Source: Streptomyces calvus (GTDB lineage: Bacteria; Actinomycetota; Actinomycetes; Streptomycetales; Streptomycetaceae). Taken from it: DNA of 64,000 nucleotides. The position numbers were made by a program, and so were the translations under genes. The notes below the pieces were generated by a model. It did no database searches. It was not told where the DNA came from and saw only the letters and a program-made list of their open reading frames with translations. Every line of letters begins with the position of its first letter. Positions within the stretch are counted from its first letter, which is position 1. Of this stretch, positions 1-7,639 are shown one piece after another. Location of the stretch: the NCBI RefSeq assembly GCF_006782915.1, contig NZ_VCNP01000044.1:62001-126000 (forward strand). Direction: 5' to 3'.

Positions 1-714
1 CGCGCCGAGGCCGGTGGCGTCGACGCCGCCGACTTCGCCGAGAAGCTGCAGCGGATGTACCTGCGCTGGGCGGAGCAGAAGGGCTACAAGACGGAGCTCA
101 TCGAGACGTCGTACGCCGAAGAGGCCGGCATCAAGTCGACCACCTTCGCCGTCCAGGCGCCCTACGCCTACGGCACCCTCTCCGTCGAGCAGGGCACGCA
201 CCGCCTGGTGCGCATCTCGCCGTTCGACAACCAGGGCCGCCGCCAGACCTCCTTCGCGGGCGTCGAGGTGCTTCCCGTCGTCGAGCAGTCCGACCACGTC
301 GAGATCGACGAGTCGGAGCTGCGCATCGACGTCTACCGTTCCTCCGGCCCCGGCGGCCAGGGCGTCAACACGACCGACTCCGCGGTGCGCATCACGCACC
401 TGCCCACCGGCATCGTGGTCTCCTGCCAGAACGAGCGCTCGCAGATCCAGAACCGGGCCACCGCGATGAACGTCCTCCAGGCCAAGCTGCTGGAGCGGCG
501 CCGCCAGGAGGAGCAGGCCAAGATGGACGCCCTCAAGGGCGACGGCGGCAACTCCTGGGGCAACCAGATGCGTTCCTACGTGCTGCACCCGTACCAGATG
601 GTCAAGGACCTGCGCACGGAGCACGAGGTCGGCAACCCCGAGTCCGTGTTCAACGGCGAGATCGACGGCTTCCTGGAGGCCGGAATTCGCTGGCGCAAGC
701 AGCAGGAGAAGTAA
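1..714 (+). CDS. prfB: Peptide chain release factor 2, 3' part
   Basis: RF2 reads UGA and UAA stop codons in the ribosome and triggers release of the finished protein. The window opens inside the gene, in frame from base 1. The GGQ motif that acts at the peptidyl-transferase centre is at 352-360, within SSGPGGQGVNTTDSAVR. The C-terminal part RWRKQQEK and the TAA stop at 712-714 are intact. The stop-codon-recognition region and any programmed frameshift lie upstream and cannot be judged. A strong hairpin terminator follows, so this gene ends its own transcript. Confidence 0.97.
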   Translation, partial: RAEAGGVDAADFAEKLQRMYLRWAEQKGYKTELIETSYAEEAGIKSTTFAVQAPYAYGTLSVEQGTHRLVRISPFDNQGRRQTSFAGVEVLPVVEQSDHVEIDESELRIDVYRSSGPGGQGVNTTDSAVRITHLPTGIVVSCQNERSQIQNRATAMNVLQAKLLERRRQEEQAKMDALKGDGGNSWGNQMRSYVLHPYQMVKDLRTEHEVGNPESVFNGEIDGFLEAGIRWRKQQEK

Positions 715-760
715 CTCCCGCTCCGTCGGCGCCCAGTTGGTCCGACAGCGCTTTGTCGAC

Positions 761-797
761 AAGGCAACTGCCGCCCCCGAGGCGGCGGTTGCCTTTT
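761..797 (+). terminator. Intrinsic terminator after prfB
   Basis: The left arm 761-775 pairs with 781-795 over 15 base pairs (one G-T wobble), with a 5-base loop, followed by a short T run. It sits 46 bases after the prfB stop. Confidence 0.85.
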
Positions 798-1047
798 GTC
801 GTGCCGGTGATGTCTGGGTTCTACATCACACTCACAGCTCCAATTGCCCGCAAAGCGCGCGTGGGTGGACATCGCGGTCGCAACGGCCTTGACGTTCATT
901 TGAAAAATGGGAAGGGTGAAGCGTGGCATGCGTATCTCTGGGGCGCATGTGAACCGGGGGAGCGTCTGATGCACAGCCACCTCCTCCGTTGATCACGGCC
1001 CCCGAGCGCCGCCTCATTGACGATGAGCTACTGGGGGTAGCAACCAG

Positions 1048-1704
1048 ATGACCAAGAAGACGCGGATCCGTGTCGCTCGGATCGCGGCGGGCGCCGTGAT
1101 CGCGGCCGGTGCCTCGCTGACGGCGGCCGGCGCGGCCTCCGCACTCGACATCGGCGTCAGCGCCGAGGCGAGCGAAGACGGCCTCGGCCTGGGTGTCGGC
1201 TTGGGCCTCGGTGACGAGGACCCGGGTTGCGACGTCGGCACCGGCCCCGAGTGCCCCGAGGAGCCTCCGACCGAGGAGCCTCCCACTGAGGAGCCTCCGA
1301 CCGAGGAGCCTCCCACCGAGGAGCCTCCGACCGAGGAGCCCCCGACCGAGGAGCCTCCCACCGAGGAGCCCCCGACCGAGGAGCCGACCGAGCCGGAGGA
1401 GCCCTCCGAGGAGCCCTCCGAGACCGCCCCGGGCAACGGCAACGGCAACGGCGGCGGCAACGGTGGCGGCAACGCCGCCGACCCCGACGGTGGCGCCTCG
1501 ACGCAGGAGCAGGGCTCCTCGTCGCTCACCGACACCGGCGAGGAAGCCCCCGCCACCTCGGCCCAGGGCAACGGCAAGGAGCTCGCCGAGACCGGTGCCG
1601 CCGAGACCACCTTCCTGGTGATCGGCGCCGCCACGATGATCGCCGGCGGTATCGGCTTCCGGGTGCTGCCGCGCCTGATGACCGGCCGCGGCGCCGCCGC
1701 CTGA
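1048..1704 (+). CDS. LAETG sortase-anchored surface protein with EEPPT repeats
   Basis: Secreted protein of 218 residues, predicted to be attached to the cell wall. It has a signal peptide (residues about 1-32, basic start then an Ala-rich core), eight EEPPT repeats (residues 71-110), a Glu/Pro/Ser stretch, a Gly/Asn-rich linker and a C-terminal sorting signal. The signal is LAETG at 179-183, then a hydrophobic segment and a basic tail (RLMTGRGAAA). LAXTG is the form recognised by class E sortases of Streptomyces. The acidic, Pro-rich repeat looks like a rod or spacer with no catalytic domain. The ATG has a GGGGG ribosome site about 10 bases upstream. Function unknown. Confidence 0.85.
   Translation: MTKKTRIRVARIAAGAVIAAGASLTAAGAASALDIGVSAEASEDGLGLGVGLGLGDEDPGCDVGTGPECPEEPPTEEPPTEEPPTEEPPTEEPPTEEPPTEEPPTEEPPTEEPTEPEEPSEEPSETAPGNGNGNGGGNGGGNAADPDGGASTQEQGSSSLTDTGEEAPATSAQGNGKELAETGAAETTFLVIGAATMIAGGIGFRVLPRLMTGRGAAA
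1258..1377 (+). repeat. Eight tandem 15-bp units coding EEPPT
   Basis: Eight in-frame copies of a 15-base unit encode Glu-Glu-Pro-Pro-Thr. Copies differ only at silent third positions (cct/ccc, ccg/ccc, acc/act), so copy number could change by slippage without breaking the frame. Confidence 0.95.
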
Positions 1705-1743
1705 CGGTGGCGGCGCGCGTACGCACCGTACGCGTGACGTGAA

Positions 1744-1780
1744 CGAAGGGCCCGGAGCGCACCGCGCTCCGGGCCCTTCG
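1744..1780. terminator. Bidirectional terminator between convergent genes
   Basis: Perfect 16-bp stem (1744-1759 with 1765-1780) around a 5-base loop, between the surface protein gene and the convergent zinc-ribbon gene. It could serve both strands. Confidence 0.85.
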
Positions 1781-1805
1781 CCGTCGTCCTGGTGTCTGTC
1801 CGCCG

Positions 1806-1997
1806 TCAGGCGGTCTGGTGGGCGAGCAGCGCCACCGCCGCCACCAGCACCGCAAGCAGCGCGATCAGCGTCATGGGGTTCAGCCCCGCGAAGAAGTTCT
1901 CCTGCTGCAGCCGCTCGCGGTTCGCACGGCACACCGGGCACCGGCCCTCGCTCACGGGCGCGGCGCAGTTCGCGCACACCAGCCGGTCGTACGTCAT
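1806..1997 (-). CDS. Small zinc-ribbon, single-pass membrane protein
   Basis: A 63-residue protein. The N-terminus has two Cys pairs (CANC and CPVC) forming a likely zinc ribbon. The C-terminus is one hydrophobic helix (LIALLAVLVAAVALLA). I chose the ATG at 1997 because a GAGGAGGG ribosome site lies just upstream. The same frame runs further upstream, but that part is low-complexity and looks non-coding. Role unknown; the layout suggests a cytoplasmic zinc-binding head on a membrane anchor. It is divergent from ftsE. Confidence 0.8.
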   Translation of the reverse strand: MTYDRLVCANCAAPVSEGRCPVCRANRERLQQENFFAGLNPMTLIALLAVLVAAVALLAHQTA

Positions 1998-2101
1998 GCG
2001 CTCGCCCTCCTCACACCGGTTCCCGTACGGACAACGCCCACGACCACGTGAACGTTCCCCTCCACTGTGCCAGGTTCCGCGGCCATCGGCGCGGCCCCCC
2101 T

Positions 2102-2147
2102 TATCCTGCCCCGTCCCGCCCCCGTATCCTGCCCGGTCCCGCCCCCG
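2102..2147. repeat. 23-bp tandem duplication upstream of ftsE
   Basis: Two adjacent copies of a 23-base C-rich unit (2102-2124 and 2125-2147) with one mismatch. They lie in the 307-base gap between the zinc-ribbon gene and ftsE. The rest of that gap holds a possible -10 element (TATGGT at 2263-2268), about 35 bases before the ftsE start. Confidence 0.8.
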
Positions 2148-2304
2148 TCCCGCCCCGGCCGCCGGCCGGACCGGCCCACCGGAAGGCGCCGTACATCCGT
2201 CACATAGGGCGCAAGTACCGCGCAACCCCCGACGGTGACTGCGGTCGTCCTCCGGCTTCGCGTATGGTCACGCTCATCTACCCCCGGCTACCCGTGGTGC
2301 ACCC

Positions 2305-2994
2305 GTGATCCGATTCGACAACGTGTCCAAGGCCTACCCCAAGCAGAACCGTCCCGCACTCAGGGATGTCTCCCTGGAAGTGGAAAAGGGCGAGTTCGTG
2401 TTCCTCGTGGGGTCCTCCGGCTCCGGCAAGTCCACCTTCCTGCGGCTGATCCTCCGCGAGGAGCGGGCCAGCCACGGGCAGGTGCACGTGCTGGGCAAGG
2501 ATCTCGCCCGCGTCTCCAACTGGAAGGTGCCGCAGATCCGGCGCCAGCTGGGGACGGTCTTCCAGGACTTCCGCCTGCTGCCGAACAAGACGGTCGCCGA
2601 GAACGTCGCCTTCGCGCAGGAGGTCATCGGCAAGTCGCGCGGCGAGATCCGCAAGTCCGTGCCGCAGGTGCTCGACCTCGTCGGGCTCGGCGGCAAGGAG
2701 GACCGCATGCCCGGTGAGCTCTCCGGCGGTGAGCAGCAGCGCGTCGCCATCGCGCGGGCCTTCGTCAACCGGCCCAAGCTGCTCATCTGCGACGAGCCCA
2801 CCGGCAACCTCGACCCGCAGACCTCCGTCGGCATCATGAAGCTGCTCGACCGCATCAACCGGACGGGCACCACCGTGGTGATGGCGACGCACGACCAGAA
2901 CATCGTGGACCAGATGCGCAAGCGCGTCATCGAGCTGGAGAAGGGCCGTCTCGTCCGCGACCAGGCACGCGGCGTCTACGGCTACCAGCACTGA
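2305..2994 (+). CDS. ftsE: Cell division ATP-binding protein FtsE
   Basis: Cytoplasmic ATPase of the FtsEX complex, an ABC-like machine that controls peptidoglycan hydrolases instead of moving a solute. It has 229 residues, the normal size. Walker A GSSGSGKST is at 36-44, the ABC signature LSGGEQ at 139-144, and Walker B LLICDEP at 159-165. The start is GTG. ftsX follows 29 bases later on the same strand, so the two are co-transcribed. Identity is secure from sequence and pairing. Confidence 0.97.
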   Translation: MIRFDNVSKAYPKQNRPALRDVSLEVEKGEFVFLVGSSGSGKSTFLRLILREERASHGQVHVLGKDLARVSNWKVPQIRRQLGTVFQDFRLLPNKTVAENVAFAQEVIGKSRGEIRKSVPQVLDLVGLGGKEDRMPGELSGGEQQRVAIARAFVNRPKLLICDEPTGNLDPQTSVGIMKLLDRINRTGTTVVMATHDQNIVDQMRKRVIELEKGRLVRDQARGVYGYQH

Positions 2995-3023
2995 CGCTCC
3001 ACGGAAAGGCTTGATCAGACGCC

Positions 3024-3941
3024 ATGCGCGCCCAGTTCGTCCTGTCGGAGATCGGCGTCGGTCTCCGCCGCAACCTGACGATGACCTTCGCCGTCATCGT
3101 CTCCGTCGCCCTGTCGCTCGCCCTGTTCGGCGGGTCGCTCCTGATGAGCGACCAGGTCAGCAGCATGAAGGGCTACTGGTACGACAAGGTCAACGTCTCC
3201 ATCTTCCTGTGCAACAAGAGTGACGCCGAGTCCGACCCCAACTGCGCCAAGGGCGCGGTGACCGACGACCAGAAGGGCCAGATCAAGGCCGACCTGGAGA
3301 AGATGTCGGTCGTCGACACGGTGACGTACGAGTCGCAGGACGAGGCGTACAAGCACTACAAGGAGCAGTTCGGCGACTCGCCGCTGGCCAGCTCCCTCAC
3401 GCCGGACCAGATGCAGGAGTCGTACCGCATCAAGCTGAAGGACCCGGAGAAGTACCAGGTCATCGCGACCGCCTTCGACGGGCGGGACGGCGTGCAGTCG
3501 GTGCAGGACCAGAAGGGCATCCTGGACAACCTCTTCGAACTGCTGAACGGCATGAACTGGGCGGCCCGCGCGGTGATGGCGCTGATGCTGGTGGTGGCCC
3601 TGATGCTGATCGTGAACACCGTGCGCGTCTCCGCGTTCAGCCGCCGGCGCGAGACCGGCATCATGCGGCTGGTCGGCGCCTCCGGCTTCTACATCCAGGC
3701 GCCGTTCATCATGGAGGCCGCCGTCGCCGGACTCATCGGCGGCACGCTCGCGTGCGGATTCCTGTTGGTCGGGCGGTACTTCATCATCGACCACGGACTG
3801 GCCCTGTCCGAGAAGCTGAACCTGATCAACTTCATCGGCTGGGACGCGGTGCTGACGAAGCTGCCGCTGATCCTCGCGACGAGCCTGCTGATGCCCGCGC
3901 TGGCCGCTTTCTTCGCGCTGCGCAAGTATCTGAAGGTGTGA
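3024..3941 (+). CDS. ftsX: Cell division membrane protein FtsX
   Basis: Membrane partner of FtsE. The 305 residues show the FtsX plan: a cytoplasmic N-terminus, a first membrane helix (about 19-42), a large extracellular loop, then three helices near the C-terminus. The loop has two Cys (FLCNKSDAESDPNC) that could form a disulfide. In the family, FtsX passes the ATPase signal from FtsE to wall hydrolases outside the cell. A GGAAAGG ribosome site precedes the ATG. A terminator closes the ftsEX operon. Confidence 0.96.
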   Translation: MRAQFVLSEIGVGLRRNLTMTFAVIVSVALSLALFGGSLLMSDQVSSMKGYWYDKVNVSIFLCNKSDAESDPNCAKGAVTDDQKGQIKADLEKMSVVDTVTYESQDEAYKHYKEQFGDSPLASSLTPDQMQESYRIKLKDPEKYQVIATAFDGRDGVQSVQDQKGILDNLFELLNGMNWAARAVMALMLVVALMLIVNTVRVSAFSRRRETGIMRLVGASGFYIQAPFIMEAAVAGLIGGTLACGFLLVGRYFIIDHGLALSEKLNLINFIGWDAVLTKLPLILATSLLMPALAAFFALRKYLKV

Positions 3942-3953
3942 CTCTTGCCAAGG

Positions 3954-3985
3954 AGGGGCGTACGGCCAACCGGCCGTACGCCCCT
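3954..3985 (+). terminator. Terminator after ftsX
   Basis: 14-bp perfect stem (3954-3967 with 3972-3985) with a 4-base AACC loop, 12 bases after the ftsX stop. Confidence 0.85.
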
Positions 3986-4009
3986 TCGCGTTGTCCTAGA
4001 CTCACCGGC

Positions 4010-5194
4010 ATGTCAGGTCGTGACCCGTTCTGTCAGCCCCGCCGGATCCGTCACGGGGCCGCCCTGACCTTGGTGTTCGCGAGCGTGCTCGTCGCCGGTG
4101 CCGCCACCGGCAGCCTCCCCGGGGCGGACGGCGAGGCCACGGCGGACGGGACCCGCGCCGCTCCCGTCGGCCGCCACGCCGACGTGGCCCGCGCCGCCGA
4201 GGAGGCCGCCGCCGACGGCAAGTCGCCCCTGGAGGCCGCCCGACGCGCCGTCAGCCGCAGCGGGGACCGCTGGGCGGCCGTCTACTCGCCGGGCGAGTAC
4301 CAGGAGTTGGAGGACGCCCTGGACGGCCGCTACACGGGCGTGGGCCTGTGGGCCCGGGAGCGGGACGGCCGTATCGAGGTGACGAAGGTGGGCCGCGGCA
4401 CGCCCGCCGCCGACGCCGGGATCCGCCCGGGGGACCGGCTGCGCAGCGTCGACGGCGAGCGGGTCGACGGACGGCCCGTGACCGAGGTCGTCTCCCTGCT
4501 GCGCGGCGACTCCACCGGCGAGCCGGCCGGCACCACCGTCCGCCTCGGCCTGGAACGCGGCACGCGCGCGTGGAGCGAGACGCTGCGCCGCGCCCGGCTG
4601 TCGCGGGACACCGTCACCGTCCGCGCACTCGCCCCCCGCGTCTCGGTGATCAAGGTCGGCGCCTTCACCAAGGGCTCCGGCGAGCAGGTCCGCACCGCCG
4701 TGCGGCGGACCCCGGCCGGCTCCGGCATCGTCCTCGACCTGCGCGGCAACCCGGGCGGGCTGGTCGCCGAGGCGGTCACCGCGGCCTCCGCCTTCCTCGA
4801 CGGCGGCCTGGTCGCCACCTACGACGTCGACGGCGAGCAGCGCGCCCTGCACGCCGAGCCCGGCGGCGACACCACCAGACCCCTGGTCGCGCTCGTCGAC
4901 GGCGGCACGATGAGCGCGGCCGAACTGCTCACCGGCGCCCTCCAGGACCGCGGACGGGCGGTCGTCGTGGGCTCCCGCACCTTCGGCAAGGGATCGGTCC
5001 AGATGCCGACCACGCTGCCCGACGGCTCCGTCGCCGAACTCACCGTCGGCCACTACCGCACCCCGTCCGGCCGAGGCGTCGACGGTCACGGCCTCACCCC
5101 CGACCTGGAGGCCGGCGAAGAGGCGCTCCGGCGGGCCGAGACGGTCCTGAGCGGACTCGGCGGCCAGAGCCCCACGGCCGCGCCCGGGCGATAA
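4010..5194 (+). CDS. Carboxy-terminal processing protease (S41, CtpA-like)
   Basis: Exported serine protease of 394 residues. Domains in order: signal peptide or anchor (about 15-40), a CtpA N-terminal helix region, a PDZ domain (about 100-185) and the S41 catalytic domain. The catalytic pair is Ser302 (in TMSAAE) and Lys327 (in FGKGSVQ), 25 residues apart as usual for the family. These proteases trim protein C-termini and often adjust wall hydrolases, which fits the position after ftsEX. I chose the ATG at 4010 because it begins the signal sequence and follows the ftsX terminator. The in-frame part upstream overlaps ftsX. Confidence 0.93.
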   Translation: MSGRDPFCQPRRIRHGAALTLVFASVLVAGAATGSLPGADGEATADGTRAAPVGRHADVARAAEEAAADGKSPLEAARRAVSRSGDRWAAVYSPGEYQELEDALDGRYTGVGLWARERDGRIEVTKVGRGTPAADAGIRPGDRLRSVDGERVDGRPVTEVVSLLRGDSTGEPAGTTVRLGLERGTRAWSETLRRARLSRDTVTVRALAPRVSVIKVGAFTKGSGEQVRTAVRRTPAGSGIVLDLRGNPGGLVAEAVTAASAFLDGGLVATYDVDGEQRALHAEPGGDTTRPLVALVDGGTMSAAELLTGALQDRGRAVVVGSRTFGKGSVQMPTTLPDGSVAELTVGHYRTPSGRGVDGHGLTPDLEAGEEALRRAETVLSGLGGQSPTAAPGR

Positions 5195-5239
5195 TCGGCT
5201 TCCCGCCGACCCCCTCCGTAGTGCGAAAATGGCGGCACT

Positions 5240-5719
5240 ATGGCTAAGGAAAAAGGACGCAAGCTGATCGCGCAGAACAAGAAGGCGCGGCACGACTACC
5301 TCATCATCGACACCTACGAGGCCGGCCTGGTCCTCACCGGCACCGAGGTGAAGTCCCTGCGCCAGGGCCGGGCGTCGCTGGTGGACGGCTTCGTCCAGCT
5401 GGACGGCCACGAGGCGTGGCTGCACAACGTGCACGTCCCGGAGTACAGCCAGGGCACCTGGACCAACCACAGCGCCCGGCGCAAGCGCAAGCTGCTGCTG
5501 CACCGGTCGGAGATCGACAAGCTGGAGTCCAAGTCCCAGGAGACCGGACACACCATCGTGCCGCTCGCCCTCTACTTCAAGGACGGCCGCGCGAAGGTCG
5601 AGATCGCGCTGGCCAAGGGCAAGAAGGAGTACGACAAGCGGCAGACGCTGCGGGAGAAGCAGGACCGCCGCGAGACCGAGCGGGCGATCTCCGCGGTGCG
5701 CAGGAAGCAGCGGGCGTAG
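5240..5719 (+). CDS. smpB: SsrA-binding protein SmpB
   Basis: Cytoplasmic protein that binds tmRNA and brings it to stalled ribosomes. It has 159 residues with family landmarks: AQNKKARHDYLIIDTYEAG near the start, LTGTEVKSLR, and a basic C-terminal tail that enters the mRNA channel. Its RNA partner ssrA begins 188 bases downstream, so the tagging system is encoded together. Confidence 0.98.
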   Translation: MAKEKGRKLIAQNKKARHDYLIIDTYEAGLVLTGTEVKSLRQGRASLVDGFVQLDGHEAWLHNVHVPEYSQGTWTNHSARRKRKLLLHRSEIDKLESKSQETGHTIVPLALYFKDGRAKVEIALAKGKKEYDKRQTLREKQDRRETERAISAVRRKQRA

Positions 5720-5907
5720 GTTGTGCGGGGCCGCGGGAACACGGCGGCACCGGCCGGGAACACTCCGGCACCGGCCCGCGTTGAACCGGGTGCCACGGCG
5801 GGATGACCGCCGGGAATACGGTGGCATCGTCGGGCGTTGGTCACGTACGATGGCACAGCACCTCGTAGCGGGTGCAGGCCCCCTCCGGGGGGTTGAAAAA
5901 TCAACAT

Positions 5908-6308
5908 GGGGATGATCGGTTTCGACAGCGGCTGTCGAAGCAGGGGAAGCGTGTCGAGGAAGCGGCCATGATCTCGTAAACCACAGGCCGAAAAAAATAA
6001 TCGCCAATTCCAAGCGATCCATCTCCCAGGGCGAGCTCGCCCTCGCTGCCTGATCTTCAGGTAGCGAGCAGCGGCTCCCCTACTTAAGGGAGTGTCAGCC
6101 CGGGGGTGTTCCCGACCCGGATCCTGGCATCATCTAGGGAACTAAACCTTGATCCCGGTCACGGGGTGAAGAGGGAAAACACACAGTGACTGAGCCCGTC
6201 GGAGACTTGTCGGCGTGATCTCCGGGGCCGAGAAAAGCACAGCCGACTGCACACGGAGAAGCCCTGGTTCCGCACCGTTGGACGCGGGTTCGATTCCCGC
6301 CATCTCCA
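5908..6308 (+). ncRNA. ssrA: Transfer-messenger RNA (tmRNA)
   Basis: tmRNA rescues stalled ribosomes and adds a degradation tag. The 5' end GGGGATG (5908-5914) pairs with CATCTCC (6301-6307) as the acceptor stem. The T arm is 6284-6300 with GTTCGATT. CCA is not encoded; CGA follows discriminator A6308. The tag frame runs 6003-6053 and reads ANSKRSISQGELALAA then TGA, with the usual LAA end. A -10-like TACGAT is at 5846-5851. A small hairpin (GTTGA-AAAA-TCAAC, 5892-5905) lies just before the mature 5' end, as expected for a processed precursor. End coordinates rest on the acceptor pairing. Confidence 0.95.
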
Positions 6309-6325
6309 CGAAGGCGACAGGCGAC

Positions 6326-6512
6326 GTGTGCCCGCGGACAACGCGGGCCGCGTCGCCTTCGTCGTCACTGCGCGGCTGCGCCGCGCGTGCGGAGGCTCCG
6401 CCACCCGCACCCCCGATGTGAGTGCAGGTGTGTCCGCGGACAACGCGGGCCACGTCGCCTTCGTCGTCACTGCGCGGCTGCGCCGCGCGAGCGGGGGCTC
6501 CGCCACCCGCAC
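6326..6512. repeat. Two 85-bp direct repeats downstream of tmRNA
   Basis: Copies at 6326-6410 and 6428-6512 match at about 81 of 85 bases, at a 102-base period. Each can fold into two hairpins: CCCGCG/CGCGGG around GACAA, and GCGCGGC/GCCGCGC. No gene is seen from 6309 to 6644; this stretch is tmRNA trailer, the two repeats, the tmRNA terminator and the start region of the esterase gene. Confidence 0.9.
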
Positions 6513-6528
6513 CTCCCTGTGGGCACAG

Positions 6529-6557
6529 GCCTCGTCGCCTCGAGCGACGGGGCTTTT
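6529..6557 (+). terminator. tmRNA transcript terminator
   Basis: 10-bp stem (6529-6538 with 6544-6553, one wobble pair), CTCGA loop, then TTTT. It is the first hairpin with a T tail after ssrA. Confidence 0.8.
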
Positions 6558-6644
6558 GTCATGCCGTGCCACATGGTCCCGGCCTTGCGATGTGGGGCCC
6601 GCACCCATATCGACAGGTGGTTCGCGCTTCTACTTTCCCTCCCC

Positions 6645-7613
6645 ATGACACAGACCAGAGCCGCGACCCTCCTCACCGTCCTCGCAGCACTGCTCTCCGT
6701 GCTGCTCACCCCGACCCCGGCCGCCGCGGCCTCCCTCCAGGAGGTCACCGGCTTCGGCAGCAACCCCGGAGCCCTGCGGATGTACCGGTACGTCCCCGAC
6801 GGGCTGCCCGCCGGCCGGCCCGTCGTGGTCGCCCTGCACGGCTGCACCCAGAACGCCGCCGGATACGCCGCCGGTACCGGCTGGACGGCCCTCGCCGACC
6901 GCTGGGGCTTCTCCGTCGTCCTGCCGCAGCAGCAGAGCGGCAACAACCCCAGCCAGTGCTTCAACTGGTTCCAGAGCGCCGACATCGAGCGCGGCCGGGG
7001 CGAGGCCGCCTCCGTCGCCCAGATGGTCGACCGGCAGCTCGCCGACGTCTCCGGCGACGCCTCGCGCGTGTACGTCACCGGCCTGTCCGCCGGCGGCGGA
7101 ATGACCGCCGTGATGATGGCGACCTACCCGGAGAAGTTCGCCGCGGGCGGCGTCGTCGCCGGACTGCCCTACGGATGCGCGCAGGCCGCCGGATCGCCGT
7201 ACGTGTGCATGTACGTCGGCGCCACCCAGACCCCGAGGCAGTGGGGCGACCGGGTGCGGGCCGCGCGGCCCGGCCACACCGGTCCCTGGCCCGTCCTCAC
7301 CGTGCTGCACGGCACCGCCGACTACACCGTGAAGCCGGTCAACATGACGGACCTGGTGGAGCAGTGGACCGATGTGCACGGCGCCGACACGGCCGCCGAC
7401 GTCACCGACACGGTCGCCGGCCACCCGCACCAGGTCTACCGGGGCCCCGGAGGCGGCGCGGTCGTCGAGACGTACAGCCTCACCGGCATGGGGCACGGCC
7501 AGCCCGTCGACCCCGGCAGCGGGCCGGCGCAGTGCGGGACGGCCGGGGCGTACTACCTGGACGTCGACCTGTGTGCCGCGTACCGGCTGGGCACGGCCTG
7601 GCGACTGGGCTGA
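6645..7613 (+). CDS. Secreted PHB-depolymerase-family esterase
   Basis: Secreted alpha/beta-hydrolase of 322 residues. It has a signal peptide (about 1-29, ending PAAAA) and then the PHB depolymerase/feruloyl-esterase type domain. Likely catalytic residues are Ser148 (GLSAGG), Asp226 (HGTADYT) and His284 (GMGHGQ). The oxyanion-side motif ALHGCTQNA is clear. Family members cut short-chain polyhydroxyalkanoates or acetyl/feruloyl esters on plant polysaccharides; the sequence does not decide which. It is monocistronic and convergent with the LacI gene. The ATG at 6645 starts the signal peptide. Confidence 0.88.
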   Translation: MTQTRAATLLTVLAALLSVLLTPTPAAAASLQEVTGFGSNPGALRMYRYVPDGLPAGRPVVVALHGCTQNAAGYAAGTGWTALADRWGFSVVLPQQQSGNNPSQCFNWFQSADIERGRGEAASVAQMVDRQLADVSGDASRVYVTGLSAGGGMTAVMMATYPEKFAAGGVVAGLPYGCAQAAGSPYVCMYVGATQTPRQWGDRVRAARPGHTGPWPVLTVLHGTADYTVKPVNMTDLVEQWTDVHGADTAADVTDTVAGHPHQVYRGPGGGAVVETYSLTGMGHGQPVDPGSGPAQCGTAGAYYLDVDLCAAYRLGTAWRLG

Positions 7614-7639
7614 ACCGGCGGCCGTCCGCGGCCGGCGCG

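Noticed and set aside
4013..6022. Long minus-strand frame across the protease, smpB and tmRNA
   Set aside because: It is the GC-rich antisense of three well-supported genes and has no domain.
6142..6608. Minus-strand frames downstream of tmRNA
   Set aside because: They arise from the 85-bp direct repeats and the tmRNA body, with no ribosome site or domain.
5908..6700. Integrated element at the tmRNA gene
   Set aside because: tmRNA 3' ends are common integration sites, but no integrase or second copy of the tmRNA end is present. The direct repeats do not include the tmRNA end.
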